Positions 34,757 through 43,500 of a stretch of 64,000 nucleotides of DNA are shown in pieces; positions within the stretch are counted from its first letter, which is position 1; each line of letters opens with the position of its first letter. Source of the stretch: Bacillus sp. RAR_GA_16 (lineage in GTDB: Bacteria; Bacillota; Bacilli; Bacillales; Guptibacillaceae). The notes below the pieces were generated by a model that saw only the letters and a list, made by a program, of their open reading frames with translations, made no database searches and was not told the origin of the DNA. The stretch covers positions 62,001-126,000 of the forward strand of contig NZ_JAIUKZ010000001.1 in assembly GCF_020165985.1 (NCBI RefSeq). Reading direction: 5' to 3'. Both the position numbers and the translations under genes were made by a program.

Positions 34757-36247
34757 ATGCATTATGTGATCACATCGACATTGCCCGCACAGTATGGAGG
34801 GCGAACTAAGTCATTATTAGACCGAACAGACAAGCTTGTCGAGAAAGCTGGCATGGACTACACACTCGTTACCACTAACTATAACCCTTTTTATGGTGAA
34901 ATCTATAAACAATATTACGAACAAGAAAAAGTACCATCAACTGTAAAATTTATTAACCTTTACGATTTCATATCAAAACGTACATACAAAGGAACTAAAA
35001 TTAATCACCCTGTTGAGGAATCAGGGCTAATTGCGCATGAAGTGAAAAAAAATAAAGTTTATCGCTATTTCGAAAATGGCGAATATGTTCTTTACAAAAA
35101 TTTTGATACTGAGGATGGATCGTTAAAAATTGTAGATCATATAGATTCATATAACCGCATTCGATTGTGCAGAAAAGAATATAACGCTCTGGGACAATGT
35201 CATCGAAAAACAAATTACAAACAAGGAACAACAAATAAACTTGAGGAAATTTTTTATGATGAAATTGGAAATGCCTATATGAATAAAACTTATAATGGGT
35301 CTAAAGAAAATAAACTAATTAGACTTCATATTTTTACAGAAAATGGCATTATAGAATTTAAAACTGAGAAAGATTTCTTCCGTTATGCTCTTGAATTAAT
35401 AATTGAGGATAATTCCACAATTATCAACGATGCAAGACTATTAGACAAGCCATTGATTGAAATGGAAGGCACAAATATTACGAAAATATCTATTTTACAC
35501 AGTTCCCATTTAAATAGCAATGATCTACTTGATGTTAAATCTTCGTACAAATACTTAATTGACCACATAGCAGATTTAGATCATCTTGTCACATTGACAC
35601 ATGACCAGAAAAAAGATCTCCTTCAGTTCATTCCGGATGAGGAAAAAATAAAAGTTATTCCTCACTCCATTGAAGCTTCCAACCTTACTAAAAATGTCGA
35701 AAAAGATAACAAATTTGTTTATATTGGACGGTTAGCAGAGAGCAAACAAATTGACCACCTTATCGAGGCTTACCAGTTGAGAAGATCTGAGTTAGCTAGC
35801 ATTAATTTTGAGATCTATGGAGAAGGACCAGATCGAGAAAGACTTCAAAAAATGATAGAAGACAATCATCTAGAAGAGCATATTTCTCTTAAAGGATTAA
35901 CGAATGTTCCGGAGAAAATATTTGCGGGAGCAAAAGCGTCATTTTTGCCCAGTCAATTCGAAGGACTTCCTCTTTCTATTATGGAAAGTTTAAATAATGG
36001 TTGTCCTGTTGTAGCTTATGATATTAGGTATGGTCCCAATGATTTAATTACTCATGGAAAAAACGGGTTAATTGTTGAAAAAGATAACATTTCAGCTCTT
36101 GCAACTGCCATGGTAAAAGTACTTGATATAAAGCCTTCCTCCGTTTATTTGGATAAGGAATTTAGAGAAGATGCTTTTATTAAAAATTGGTCTAAACTAT
36201 TGAAAGTTCAAGGAAAATCTCGATTTAAAATCCCATTTTTCCAATAG
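34757..36247 (+). CDS. Family 4 glycosyltransferase, TagE/poly(glycerol-phosphate) glucosyltransferase-like
   Basis: A 496-residue cytoplasmic retaining glycosyltransferase. ATG at 34757 with AAGGAG 10 bases upstream. The N-terminal ~300 residues resemble TagE-type enzymes (ITSTLPAQYGGRTKSLL at ~5-21, where the Gly-rich loop binds acceptor). The C-terminal Rossmann domain has YIGRLAESKQIDHLIEA (~320-336), YGEGPDRE, and the EGLPLSIMES donor-site Glu motif (~402-411). TagE adds glucose to wall teichoic acid; a wall-polymer or protein-glycan acceptor is inferred. It is the only plus-strand gene between 28.2 and 50.8 kb, is markedly more AT-rich than its neighbours, and splits the usual spoIIQ-spoIID pair, so it is a likely insertion. 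Confidence 0.8.
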   Translation: MHYVITSTLPAQYGGRTKSLLDRTDKLVEKAGMDYTLVTTNYNPFYGEIYKQYYEQEKVPSTVKFINLYDFISKRTYKGTKINHPVEESGLIAHEVKKNKVYRYFENGEYVLYKNFDTEDGSLKIVDHIDSYNRIRLCRKEYNALGQCHRKTNYKQGTTNKLEEIFYDEIGNAYMNKTYNGSKENKLIRLHIFTENGIIEFKTEKDFFRYALELIIEDNSTIINDARLLDKPLIEMEGTNITKISILHSSHLNSNDLLDVKSSYKYLIDHIADLDHLVTLTHDQKKDLLQFIPDEEKIKVIPHSIEASNLTKNVEKDNKFVYIGRLAESKQIDHLIEAYQLRRSELASINFEIYGEGPDRERLQKMIEDNHLEEHISLKGLTNVPEKIFAGAKASFLPSQFEGLPLSIMESLNNGCPVVAYDIRYGPNDLITHGKNGLIVEKDNISALATAMVKVLDIKPSSVYLDKEFREDAFIKNWSKLLKVQGKSRFKIPFFQ

Positions 36248-36262
36248 CTTTGACATCGCATT

Positions 36263-36285
36263 TTACACCCCCATTCTAGAGGGGT
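36263..36285 (+). terminator. Hairpin after the glycosyltransferase gene
   Basis: A CACCCC/GGGGTG stem with a ~10-base loop, then CCCATCTTTT. Confidence 0.5.
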
Positions 36286-36351
36286 GCCCATCTTTTACCA
36301 CTTATTTAATGGAACAAAAATTTAGCTACCATTTATTTTTTGATTAATAAC

Positions 36352-36376
36352 AAAAAGCCGCTAATCGCGGCTTTTT
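36352..36376. terminator. Bidirectional terminator between the glycosyltransferase and spoIID
   Basis: AAAAAGCCGC pairs with GCGGCTTTTT around 5 bases. It overlaps the spoIID stop codon and serves both converging transcripts. Confidence 0.8.
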
Positions 36377-37379
36377 ATCGTTGTGCAGTATAATCCGTCA
36401 CGTAGGTCTCCATATCACTAATCGCTACGCCCTGATAATAATATTTCACGATATCTGAGTATTCTTTTCCATCTTCAGCCATTCCATTTGCACCGTATTG
36501 ACTCATTCCCACACCGTGACCGTATCCTTTGGTAACAACATTGATCGTATCCCCATCTCGTTCCCATGTGAAGTCGGAAGATCGTAGTCCAAGAAGATCT
36601 CTTATTTCTCTACCTGTAAACGTTTTTCCACCAACTGACACCTCAGCAACTCTTTTTCCTTCTGTTAAGTTTTTAATTGTACCGATCGAACTTCCAGAAA
36701 GCTTCACGCCAAGTTTTTGTTCAAAATCTGTTACGGTAAATGTCTCTTTATCTTCGTATTTTGGAGAATCCACATCCCATGGACTTTCGACACTTCTTAA
36801 ATAAGGGGCTTTGTTTTCCCAATAGTCCTCCGAATTCTCTGTATACCCATTACTTGTTGAGAAAAAGGAAGCGTAAATCGGATTATTCTCATAGGTTAGA
36901 ATCTGACCGGCGGTTGCTTGAACCGCTTCTTCAATCCTTGCAAACTTTTCGTCAAATTCGTCTCCCCACGCTTTCTTTAACTGAGCTTCATCCTTATAAA
37001 CCTGGTCTTGGATCGTATCCGTTACGACCGCTTGATCAGGTAGGTTGGTCGAAGGGTTTTTGAGCTTTGTTACAACAAACGTCCTTGCTGTTAACGCCTG
37101 GGCTTTTAACGCCTCCATATTAAACTCTGAGGGCATTTCAGCAGCTACCACGCCTTTCACATAATCTTCGATCGGAATGTTCATTGTTTTTTCTTGTGCT
37201 GATCGAAAGACCGGAACATCCACTTCCACCACTTCAGTTGCTTTCTCCTTCGTCATCTGATTCCCTTCACTAGCCGGCGCCGGTCTCATCTCCGTTGTTC
37301 CATAAGGTAAAACCAGAATAGATGGGAGAAGGATTAGAATCGTCGCAAACAAAATCAGTGAGCCAACAATTCGCCTCAT
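36375..37379 (-). CDS. spoIID: Stage II sporulation protein D (SpoIID, lytic transglycosylase)
   Basis: A 334-residue membrane-anchored glycan-cleaving enzyme that drives septal wall thinning and engulfment with SpoIIM and SpoIIP. It has an N-terminal membrane anchor (~5-26). The SpoIID domain starts [20 protein letters not shown] (~70), with the catalytic Glu at 81. The usual [14 protein letters not shown] and [17 protein letters not shown] signatures are present. ATG at 37379 with GGAGG upstream. It lies downstream of murA as in B. subtilis. Confidence 0.95.
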   Translation of the reverse strand: MRRIVGSLILFATILILLPSILVLPYGTTEMRPAPASEGNQMTKEKATEVVEVDVPVFRSAQEKTMNIPIEDYVKGVVAAEMPSEFNMEALKAQALTARTFVVTKLKNPSTNLPDQAVVTDTIQDQVYKDEAQLKKAWGDEFDEKFARIEEAVQATAGQILTYENNPIYASFFSTSNGYTENSEDYWENKAPYLRSVESPWDVDSPKYEDKETFTVTDFEQKLGVKLSGSSIGTIKNLTEGKRVAEVSVGGKTFTGREIRDLLGLRSSDFTWERDGDTINVVTKGYGHGVGMSQYGANGMAEDGKEYSDIVKYYYQGVAISDMETYVTDYTAQR

Positions 37380-37523
37380 TCACATGCCTCCTTCTCGATT
37401 GCTTACCCCTATCATCGTATGGAATTGGACAACCATTTAGAACAAAATTGGCGATTCGGCGGGGAGTGTTTTTACCATATATATGTAAAGGAAATTGCGA
37501 AAAAGCCTACTTTTGCGCATAAA

Positions 37524-37549
37524 AAAAAGGAGGCGATCGCCTCCTTTTT
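37524..37549 (-). terminator. Rho-independent terminator of murA
   Basis: A 26-base perfect palindrome (arm AAAAAGGAGGCGA) followed by a T-rich minus-strand tail, 9 bases past the stop. Confidence 0.8.
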
Positions 37550-37558
37550 GCATTCACA

Positions 37559-38887
37559 TTATGCGAATTTTGGTTTCATATTGACAGCTTGATCATCCGT
37601 TGCTTCTGTTGCAGGCTTTTCTGTTTCATCAACTGTTACACGTTCAACGTCAGCTCCAAGACTTGCAAGTTTACCGGAGAAGTTAACGTAACCGCGATCC
37701 AGGTGCTTCAACTCATCCACGCGAGTGTAGCCATCAGCAACAAGTCCAGCAAGGATTAACGCAGCTCCAGCGCGCAAATCAGTAGCCGAAACTTCTGCAC
37801 CTTGAAGTGTAGAAGGTCCTTCAATAATGGCTGCGCGTCCTTCAATCTTGATGTTTCCGTTCATGCGACGGAATTCTTCCACGTGCATGAAGCGATTTTC
37901 AAAGACTGTTTCTGTAATCACACTTGTACCCTTCGCTTGAAGTAGCAGCGCCATCATCTGAGATTGCATATCTGTCGGGAATCCAGGATGAGGCATTGTT
38001 TTCAAGTCAACTGGCTTCAATGTTTCAGGTCCAATAATGCGAAGTCCCTGACCTTCTTCAGTAATCTCAACGCCCATTTCTTCCATCTTCGCAATCAATG
38101 GACGAAGATGTTCTGAAACAGCATTTTCAATCAATACGTTACCACCTGTAATTGCAGCAGCTACCATGAATGTTCCTGCTTCAATACGGTCTGGGATAAC
38201 AGCGTGCTCTGCTCCAACAAGCTTTTCCACGCCTTCAATGCGAATCGTACCAGTACCTGCGCCGCGTACTTTCGCACCCATTGCGTTGAGGTAGTTGGCA
38301 AGACAAACGATTTCAGGTTCTTGAGCAACGTTTTCCATTACCGTCGTACCTTCTGCAAGTACAGCTGCCATCATAATGTTTTCTGTGGCGCCTACACTTG
38401 GGAAATCAAGATAAATCTTTGCTCCTTGAAGTCTTCCTTTAATACCAGCTTCAATAAAGCCATTACCTATTGTGACTTCTGCACCCATTGCTTCAAAGCC
38501 TTTAAGGTGCTGATCAATTGGTCTTGAGCCGATTGCGCAACCACCAGGTAATGCTATACGAGCATGACCCACGCGGGCCAAAAGTGGTCCCATCACAAGA
38601 AACGAAGCTCGCATTTTACGTACTGCTTCAAATGGTGCTTCTGTTTCCAAAGGTTTTGTTGCGTCTACTTTAATTGTATTGCCTTCTATTTGCGTCTCAA
38701 CATTAAGATAGCTTAATACTTCACTAATCGTGTGTACATCTGAAAGGGCAGGCACATCATTTAACGTGCTCGTGCCTTCACTTGCTAAAATAGATGCTGT
38801 GATGACGGGCAAGACTGCATTTTTAGCTCCTTCAACTTTCACAGAGCCAGACAATCTCCTGCCACCTCGGACGATGATTTTTTCCAA
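37559..38887 (-). CDS. murA: UDP-N-acetylglucosamine 1-carboxyvinyltransferase MurA
   Basis: A 442-residue enzyme that transfers enolpyruvate from PEP to UDP-GlcNAc, the first committed step of peptidoglycan synthesis. Substrate-binding Lys22-Asn23 lie in [10 protein letters not shown]. Catalytic Cys117 lies in [11 protein letters not shown], so fosfomycin sensitivity is expected. Full length for MurAA. Its C-terminal tail (after RVTVDETEK) is family-variable. It lies between ywmB and spoIID, as in B. subtilis. Confidence 0.96.
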   Translation of the reverse strand: MEKIIVRGGRRLSGSVKVEGAKNAVLPVITASILASEGTSTLNDVPALSDVHTISEVLSYLNVETQIEGNTIKVDATKPLETEAPFEAVRKMRASFLVMGPLLARVGHARIALPGGCAIGSRPIDQHLKGFEAMGAEVTIGNGFIEAGIKGRLQGAKIYLDFPSVGATENIMMAAVLAEGTTVMENVAQEPEIVCLANYLNAMGAKVRGAGTGTIRIEGVEKLVGAEHAVIPDRIEAGTFMVAAAITGGNVLIENAVSEHLRPLIAKMEEMGVEITEEGQGLRIIGPETLKPVDLKTMPHPGFPTDMQSQMMALLLQAKGTSVITETVFENRFMHVEEFRRMNGNIKIEGRAAIIEGPSTLQGAEVSATDLRAGAALILAGLVADGYTRVDELKHLDRGYVNFSGKLASLGADVERVTVDETEKPATEATDDQAVNMKPKFA

Positions 38888-38916
38888 CGTATTCCCCTCC
38901 GCGTCCTATTTGTATA

Positions 38917-39664
38917 TTAATATTCAGTCGTAATTATTGGTGTGCCAATTGTAGCGGTAATTCCACCGCCTATTCCTGTATTCCGTAATGCTATTTGTAT
39001 GTTCATTCTCTGGTTGTTCGTTACAAGATCTTCTTCCCACTCTTCATGGTATGCGGAAAGAGATACAAACGTCTCTTCATTGATTTCTTCTACTTTTGAA
39101 GCGGAAAAAGCCCCTAACAGCTTGTCTGCTTCATTGTACAAAACAATGTCCATTGTATCATTTTTCTCGCCCACAATACAAGAGAAAACTGGGGCATCTT
39201 GCGTGACTAATTGTGACTTTTGCGCCTTAAATTGTTCGTACGTTGTTCGCCATTCCTCCTGAGAAAACCCTTTAATTTCCATGTTATAAATAAGATAAGA
39301 GCTAATGCGATTTGCTTCTGGATAAGACACAAGTGTCAACGTTTCTTTCGTACCCACTTCTGAATCAAGTCTTGTCCCAGTTACCTTTACATGACCGTCA
39401 CTCTTTTCCAGAATCACCCCATTGAAAACCGGGTGCTCTTTTGGAAAGCTCGGACATAATACCTTTGTACCCTAACGTCTTTGGAATGAAACTCACTTTT
39501 TCTCGTGTGTAAAGAGACCACTTTTGTACTGAATAATTGTGGGTCAGTAAAACATTCGCCATCTCGGCAGTCTTTACTTCCGTTTCATCTTCAATTGAGA
39601 CGGATGTACCATTTGAAAAGCTCGCTAGAAGTAAAATGGACAGTACTGCGATTAGAAGCCTCAT
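38917..39664 (-). pseudogene. ywmB: YwmB-family protein, split by a +1 frameshift
   Basis: The 5' part (ATG 39664, signal peptide, ending ...FQWGDSGKE then TGA at 39398) and the 3' part (from ~39410, VILEKSDGHVKVTG to ...PIITTEY at 38917) lie in different frames and overlap by ~20 bases. Removing one G from the GGGG run at 39416-39420 joins them as FQW-VILEKSDG, giving ~247 residues, the normal YwmB (TATA-box-like fold) length. Position beside murA is as in B. subtilis. The frameshift may be a real mutation or a homopolymer sequencing error. Function is unknown; YwmB is a conserved secreted Bacillus protein. Confidence 0.8.
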
Positions 39665-39793
39665 CTTAACCCTCTCCCCGTTCTGGTCTTCTTATCTTTC
39701 AGTGTGACCATGGGAGGGGAAGGCATACATGGAAGTTGTAGTCAGATCCCGACAAATTCCGTACGACGCTCCTATATGTGAGTTGTGATTGAA

Positions 39794-39914
39794 CTTGTCT
39801 AGCTACTGCGCCCAGACCCTCGAGTCGCTTCACCTTGGAGATTGAACACAAAGACCGTGTTCATTCTAAAAGGCTCCAGCGCTTTTCGGGACTAAGCGGG
39901 GGTTTACGCTTTTC
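39794..39914. repeat. Dispersed structured repeat, copy A
   Basis: Begins CTTGTCTAGCTACTGCGCCC, has CCCTCGAGTCGCTTCACCTT and GATTGAACACAAAGACCGTG, and ends near TTTACGCTTTTCG. The right arm of the inner hairpin is partly degenerate (TCTAAAAGGCTCC instead of TCTCCAAGG). Confidence 0.75.
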
Positions 39915-40036
39915 GTTGTCTAGCTACTGCGCCCAGACCCTCGAGTCGCTTCACCTTGGAGATTGAACACAAAGACCGTGTTCATTCTCCAAGGTTCCAA
40001 CGCTTGTCGGGTCTAAACGGGCGCATTCGCTTTTCA
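39915..40036. repeat. Dispersed structured repeat, copy B (tandem with A)
   Basis: Same sequence as copy A in direct orientation. The inner hairpin CCTTGGAGA-TGAACAC / GTGTTCA-TCTCCAAGG is intact, and the outer arms GCCCAGACCC / GGGTCT-GGGC pair. Confidence 0.8.
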
Positions 40037-40039
40037 TTT

Positions 40040-40273
40040 TTAAAAGAAATATTGTAGACGGAGTGACCAGTTGTAGTAATCTAGGAAGAAACTGCTTGCG
40101 AGGGAACCGATGCTTAGGGTTAGCAAGATCATGAGGACTTTCGCCTGTGGACTGTTTGGTTTTTTAAAAAAGACATCGAACCGAACGGTTTGTAACGCCC
40201 ACCAGGTTATCATAATGAAAACCAGATTGATCACAATCGTTAAAATCGATTGCTGCGCCAGTGCTTCTGTCAT
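40040..40273 (-). CDS. ywzB: DUF1146 small membrane protein (YwzB)
   Basis: A 77-residue protein with two transmembrane helices (~9-28 and ~46-65) around a conserved WWALQTVRFDVFFKKP segment, as in YwzB. ATG at 40273 with AGGGGGT upstream. In B. subtilis it lies between atp and ywmB; here the nuo operon separates it from atp. Function is unknown. Confidence 0.85.
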   Translation of the reverse strand: MTEALAQQSILTIVINLVFIMITWWALQTVRFDVFFKKPNSPQAKVLMILLTLSIGSLASSFFLDYYNWSLRLQYFF

Positions 40274-40452
40274 CTTATCTACCCCCTATCTGCAAGTGCA
40301 CCATTCGACAAACATACATTTTTCCATCTAATAGCCTATTATAAAAGATTTCAACTTAATTGAATATCCTACTTTCCCCCTATATGAACGGTTTTTCTGC
40401 TTAAAATAAGGCATTTTCGTCATATTCTTCCTAATTGTCTTCATTTAACTAA

Positions 40453-40478
40453 AAAACAGCAGATTTCTCTGCTGTTTT
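40453..40478 (-). terminator. Rho-independent terminator of the nuo operon
   Basis: An 11-bp perfect stem AAAACAGCAGA/TCTGCTGTTTT with loop TTTC, then TTAGTT on the minus strand; it overlaps the nuoN stop. Confidence 0.8.
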
Positions 40479-42003
40479 ACGGATTGAAAATTTCTAGAAA
40501 TTGAAAATAATCATGAATAAAGGTGAGTGCAATAGAAGGAAAAATGCCAAGTAACACGGTTCCGACTGCTGTAATTGCCAGTACAGTGACGAGTCCATTC
40601 GAAGCCAGGAGCGGCGTTTTGTTTTCCGCTTTTCGGAAATACATCTGAACAAACAAGCCAAAGTAATAAATGTAAGAGAGGACCGTTCCAGCCAGCATCG
40701 CAAGCGCTAGAATGAACCGCTTCGGCTCGGTCCCGAGTGCGCTCATGAAGATTTCAAATTTCCCGATAAATCCTGCCGTAAGTGGAATGCCAGCGAGCGA
40801 CAAAAGATAAATTGTCATGGCGATGGTCACGTAAGGAGACCGTTGAAATAACCCGGCAAACGATGCGACGGTTACTTCATTGTTCTCTTCACCTAAAGCA
40901 TGAACCACCGCAAATGCCCCGAGGTTCATTAACAAATAGGCGACGAGATAAAACCATACGGCATCGAAAACAAGCTCTGATAAAGCAGCCAATGGAACGA
41001 GAAGATAGCCAGCATGAGCAATACTTGAATAAGCGAACAGCCTTTTCGCATTTAACTGTCTTAACGCAATAAGGTTGCCCACTAGAATCGTTAGAATCGC
41101 GAATAGCACAAGGTAGGGGCGAACCGAGACAAGCAGCGTTTCATAGCTTACCCCATCAGGCGTGATCACTTTTCCGGTGCCGGGGGCAAATACAAACGGA
41201 ACCATGATTAGCCTGAGCATGATCGCAAAACCTGCTATTTTAGATACAACGCTAAGGTAAGCTGTAATCGGCGTTTCGGCCCCTTGATAAACGTCTGGTG
41301 CCCACATATGAAAAGGCGCGGCCGTTATTTTAAAGGAAAGCCCAACAAAAATCATAAGAAAAGCAAACACGGCGATGTACCGATTCTCTGTAACGATATC
41401 GCTTCCCATTAAGGCTTGAATGTCATAAAGGTTCGTTTCACCTGTCAAACCATATAAGTAACTCATTCCAAACAGTGTGATGGCTGTTGCAATTCCTCCA
41501 TTCACAATGTATTTAAAAGCAGCTTCATTGGCTAACTGATTCTTTTTTCGAATGCCTACAAGAATGTAGGAAGAAAGGCTAAGGAGCTCTAAACCTACAA
41601 ATAGCGTAATGAGATCTGCACTCGAGGCCATCATCATCCCACCAAGCAAACCTGTTAGCAGGAGATAAGGATATTCCCCTTTCACCTCATCAAGGTCATT
41701 TGCTTTTATTCCTAGCAGTAATACGAGTCCTGTTCCAACTAGCATCAGCAGCTTAAATGCTTTTGCAAATGAGTCAAGGCGATACGTTTGATTCAAGATT
41801 GTCTCCACGCCATCATCAAGCTGAAAAATAAGAAAGACAATTGCCATCGCAATGCCAGCGAGGGCAAACCAGATGAGAATCGCTCGATCCCTTTTCTTTG
41901 GCATGAACAAATCAAGTAGTGAAAGCACCACTGCCGTCAGGAGAATTGTAAACTCTGGCATCATGCTGCTCCATTGGTAGTCTAGCAACTGATTGATTTC
42001 CAT
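40477..42003 (-). CDS. nuoN: NADH-quinone oxidoreductase subunit N
   Basis: A 508-residue antiporter-like membrane subunit of complex I with ~14 helices. The proton_antipo_M core includes YSSIAHAGYLLVPLAAL and FKITAAPFHMWAPDVYQGAETPITAYLS. It forms one proton channel of the membrane arm. Last gene of the operon, 3 bases after nuoM. Confidence 0.94.
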   Translation of the reverse strand: MEINQLLDYQWSSMMPEFTILLTAVVLSLLDLFMPKKRDRAILIWFALAGIAMAIVFLIFQLDDGVETILNQTYRLDSFAKAFKLLMLVGTGLVLLLGIKANDLDEVKGEYPYLLLTGLLGGMMMASSADLITLFVGLELLSLSSYILVGIRKKNQLANEAAFKYIVNGGIATAITLFGMSYLYGLTGETNLYDIQALMGSDIVTENRYIAVFAFLMIFVGLSFKITAAPFHMWAPDVYQGAETPITAYLSVVSKIAGFAIMLRLIMVPFVFAPGTGKVITPDGVSYETLLVSVRPYLVLFAILTILVGNLIALRQLNAKRLFAYSSIAHAGYLLVPLAALSELVFDAVWFYLVAYLLMNLGAFAVVHALGEENNEVTVASFAGLFQRSPYVTIAMTIYLLSLAGIPLTAGFIGKFEIFMSALGTEPKRFILALAMLAGTVLSYIYYFGLFVQMYFRKAENKTPLLASNGLVTVLAITAVGTVLLGIFPSIALTFIHDYFQFLEIFNP

Positions 42004-42006
42004 ATC

Positions 42007-43500
42007 TTAACCCCCAATCCCGAGCGTACGCGCCATTTGAAGTGTGTTGGATAACACGGCAGGATAGACACCAATCCAGATAATGAGACTAAGCAGAATA
42101 GCGGACGACACAAGTTCAATGGCCGATAAATCTTTTTGCTTATCAAATTGGGGTTTTCTTTCTCCAAACGTTACGGCAAGCACGGCACGAAGGACATAAA
42201 CTGCGGTTAAAATCAGTCCAATCACCCCAATACTGCCGATAACGGGCATTGTTTCAAACAAACCGAGAAATGCGAGAAATTCACTAATAAACCCACTCAT
42301 CCCTGGTAATCCAAGTGAAGCGAGCCCTGCAGCGAGAAAAAAGCCTGCAAAAAGCGGCGTCTGACTCGCCACTCCGCCTAGGTCAGAAAGCTTTGTTGAG
42401 TGAAAGCGATCAATGATGACACCAACCAATAAGAACAGCAGCGCTGCAATGAGGCCGTGTGAAATGGTTTGAAAGACAGCCCCTTGAAGACCAGCCGTGT
42501 TAAAAGATGCGATGCCAATGATGACAATGCCCATATGGGAGATTGACGAGTAGGCAAGCACCGAGCGAAGCTCCGTTTGTACAAGAGCGATGAAGGCGCC
42601 GTAGAGCAAGTTAATGACGCCTAGAATCGCGAGGATCACAGCTGTTTCCTTCAGCTGTTCTGGGAAAAAACCAGCCCCGAAGCGAATCAGACCATAAGCG
42701 CCTATTTTTAATAACACCCCTGCGTGAATCATCACGACTGCAATGGGAGCTTCAATATGAACGCGAACCATCCACGTATGCAGCGGCACAATCGGAAGCT
42801 TCGTCCCGAAACCAAGGAGAAGAAGAAGAAAGAGCCACATTCTTGTATTGCCTGATAGAAATTCATAAGAATCGGATTCCTGCAAAAGAGCAGTTAGTTC
42901 ACTAATGTTCATCGTCCGCAACTCAACGAAAAGCACAATGATGACAATTAAAAGCAGAATTGAGCCGATCCCGTTATAAACGAGGAAGGAAAAAGCAGCC
43001 TTTTCCCGCTCGAATCCTCCCCATTTTCCAATGAGTAAGAACATCGCAACAAGCGTTACTTCAAAAAACAAGAAGAACAGAAATAGATTTTCACTAGAAA
43101 AGACGCCTAGAATACCAAATTCAAGTAGCAAAAAGAGCAGATAGAACGCTTTTACTCCTTCCTGAATGCGAAAGGCAGCGAGCGAAGCAAGAAACGTAAT
43201 GAGCGCTGATAGCATCAAAAATAGGAGCGATAGCCCGCTGATCCCAAGATCGTAGGTGACCGGATAAGGCTCATTCGGACTGATTGCCGTCATCAGCTCA
43301 AACCATCGATAGCTTTCGACAAATTGAACTCCAGAAAGCGTACGATCATATAAGCTAAAAACCACAATGGTTAACATTAGAGGTAAAACGGTTCCAAGGA
43401 CGCCAATTATTTTAATAGACCGATGCTCCGCAGGCATCAGGCTTAACACAATGACGCCGAGCAATGGGGAGAGAATTAAAATCGTAAGCAAACCACTCAT
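42007..43500 (-). CDS. nuoM: NADH-quinone oxidoreductase subunit M
   Basis: A 497-residue proton-pumping membrane subunit with ~14 helices. It has GFGTKLPIVPLHTWMVRVHIEAPI and YSSISHMGIVIIGIASF signatures and Lys residues in the channel. The start ATG overlaps the nuoL stop (TAATG). Confidence 0.95.
   Translation of the reverse strand: MSGLLTILILSPLLGVIVLSLMPAEHRSIKIIGVLGTVLPLMLTIVVFSLYDRTLSGVQFVESYRWFELMTAISPNEPYPVTYDLGISGLSLLFLMLSALITFLASLAAFRIQEGVKAFYLLFLLLEFGILGVFSSENLFLFFLFFEVTLVAMFLLIGKWGGFEREKAAFSFLVYNGIGSILLLIVIIVLFVELRTMNISELTALLQESDSYEFLSGNTRMWLFLLLLLGFGTKLPIVPLHTWMVRVHIEAPIAVVMIHAGVLLKIGAYGLIRFGAGFFPEQLKETAVILAILGVINLLYGAFIALVQTELRSVLAYSSISHMGIVIIGIASFNTAGLQGAVFQTISHGLIAALLFLLVGVIIDRFHSTKLSDLGGVASQTPLFAGFFLAAGLASLGLPGMSGFISEFLAFLGLFETMPVIGSIGVIGLILTAVYVLRAVLAVTFGERKPQFDKQKDLSAIELVSSAILLSLIIWIGVYPAVLSNTLQMARTLGIGG

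Larger units (their letters stand above)
39665..40039. other. 375-base intergenic region filled by two tandem structured repeats
   Basis: About 130 bases of ywmB upstream sequence, then two ~120-base copies of the dispersed element end to end, stopping next to the stop codon of the DUF1146 gene. Confidence 0.65.

Noticed and set aside
39794-40036. Tandem copies A and B considered as an insertion sequence or attachment sites
   Set aside because: No transposase ORF, no flanking target duplication seen, and only ~120 bases each; treated as a structured repeat.
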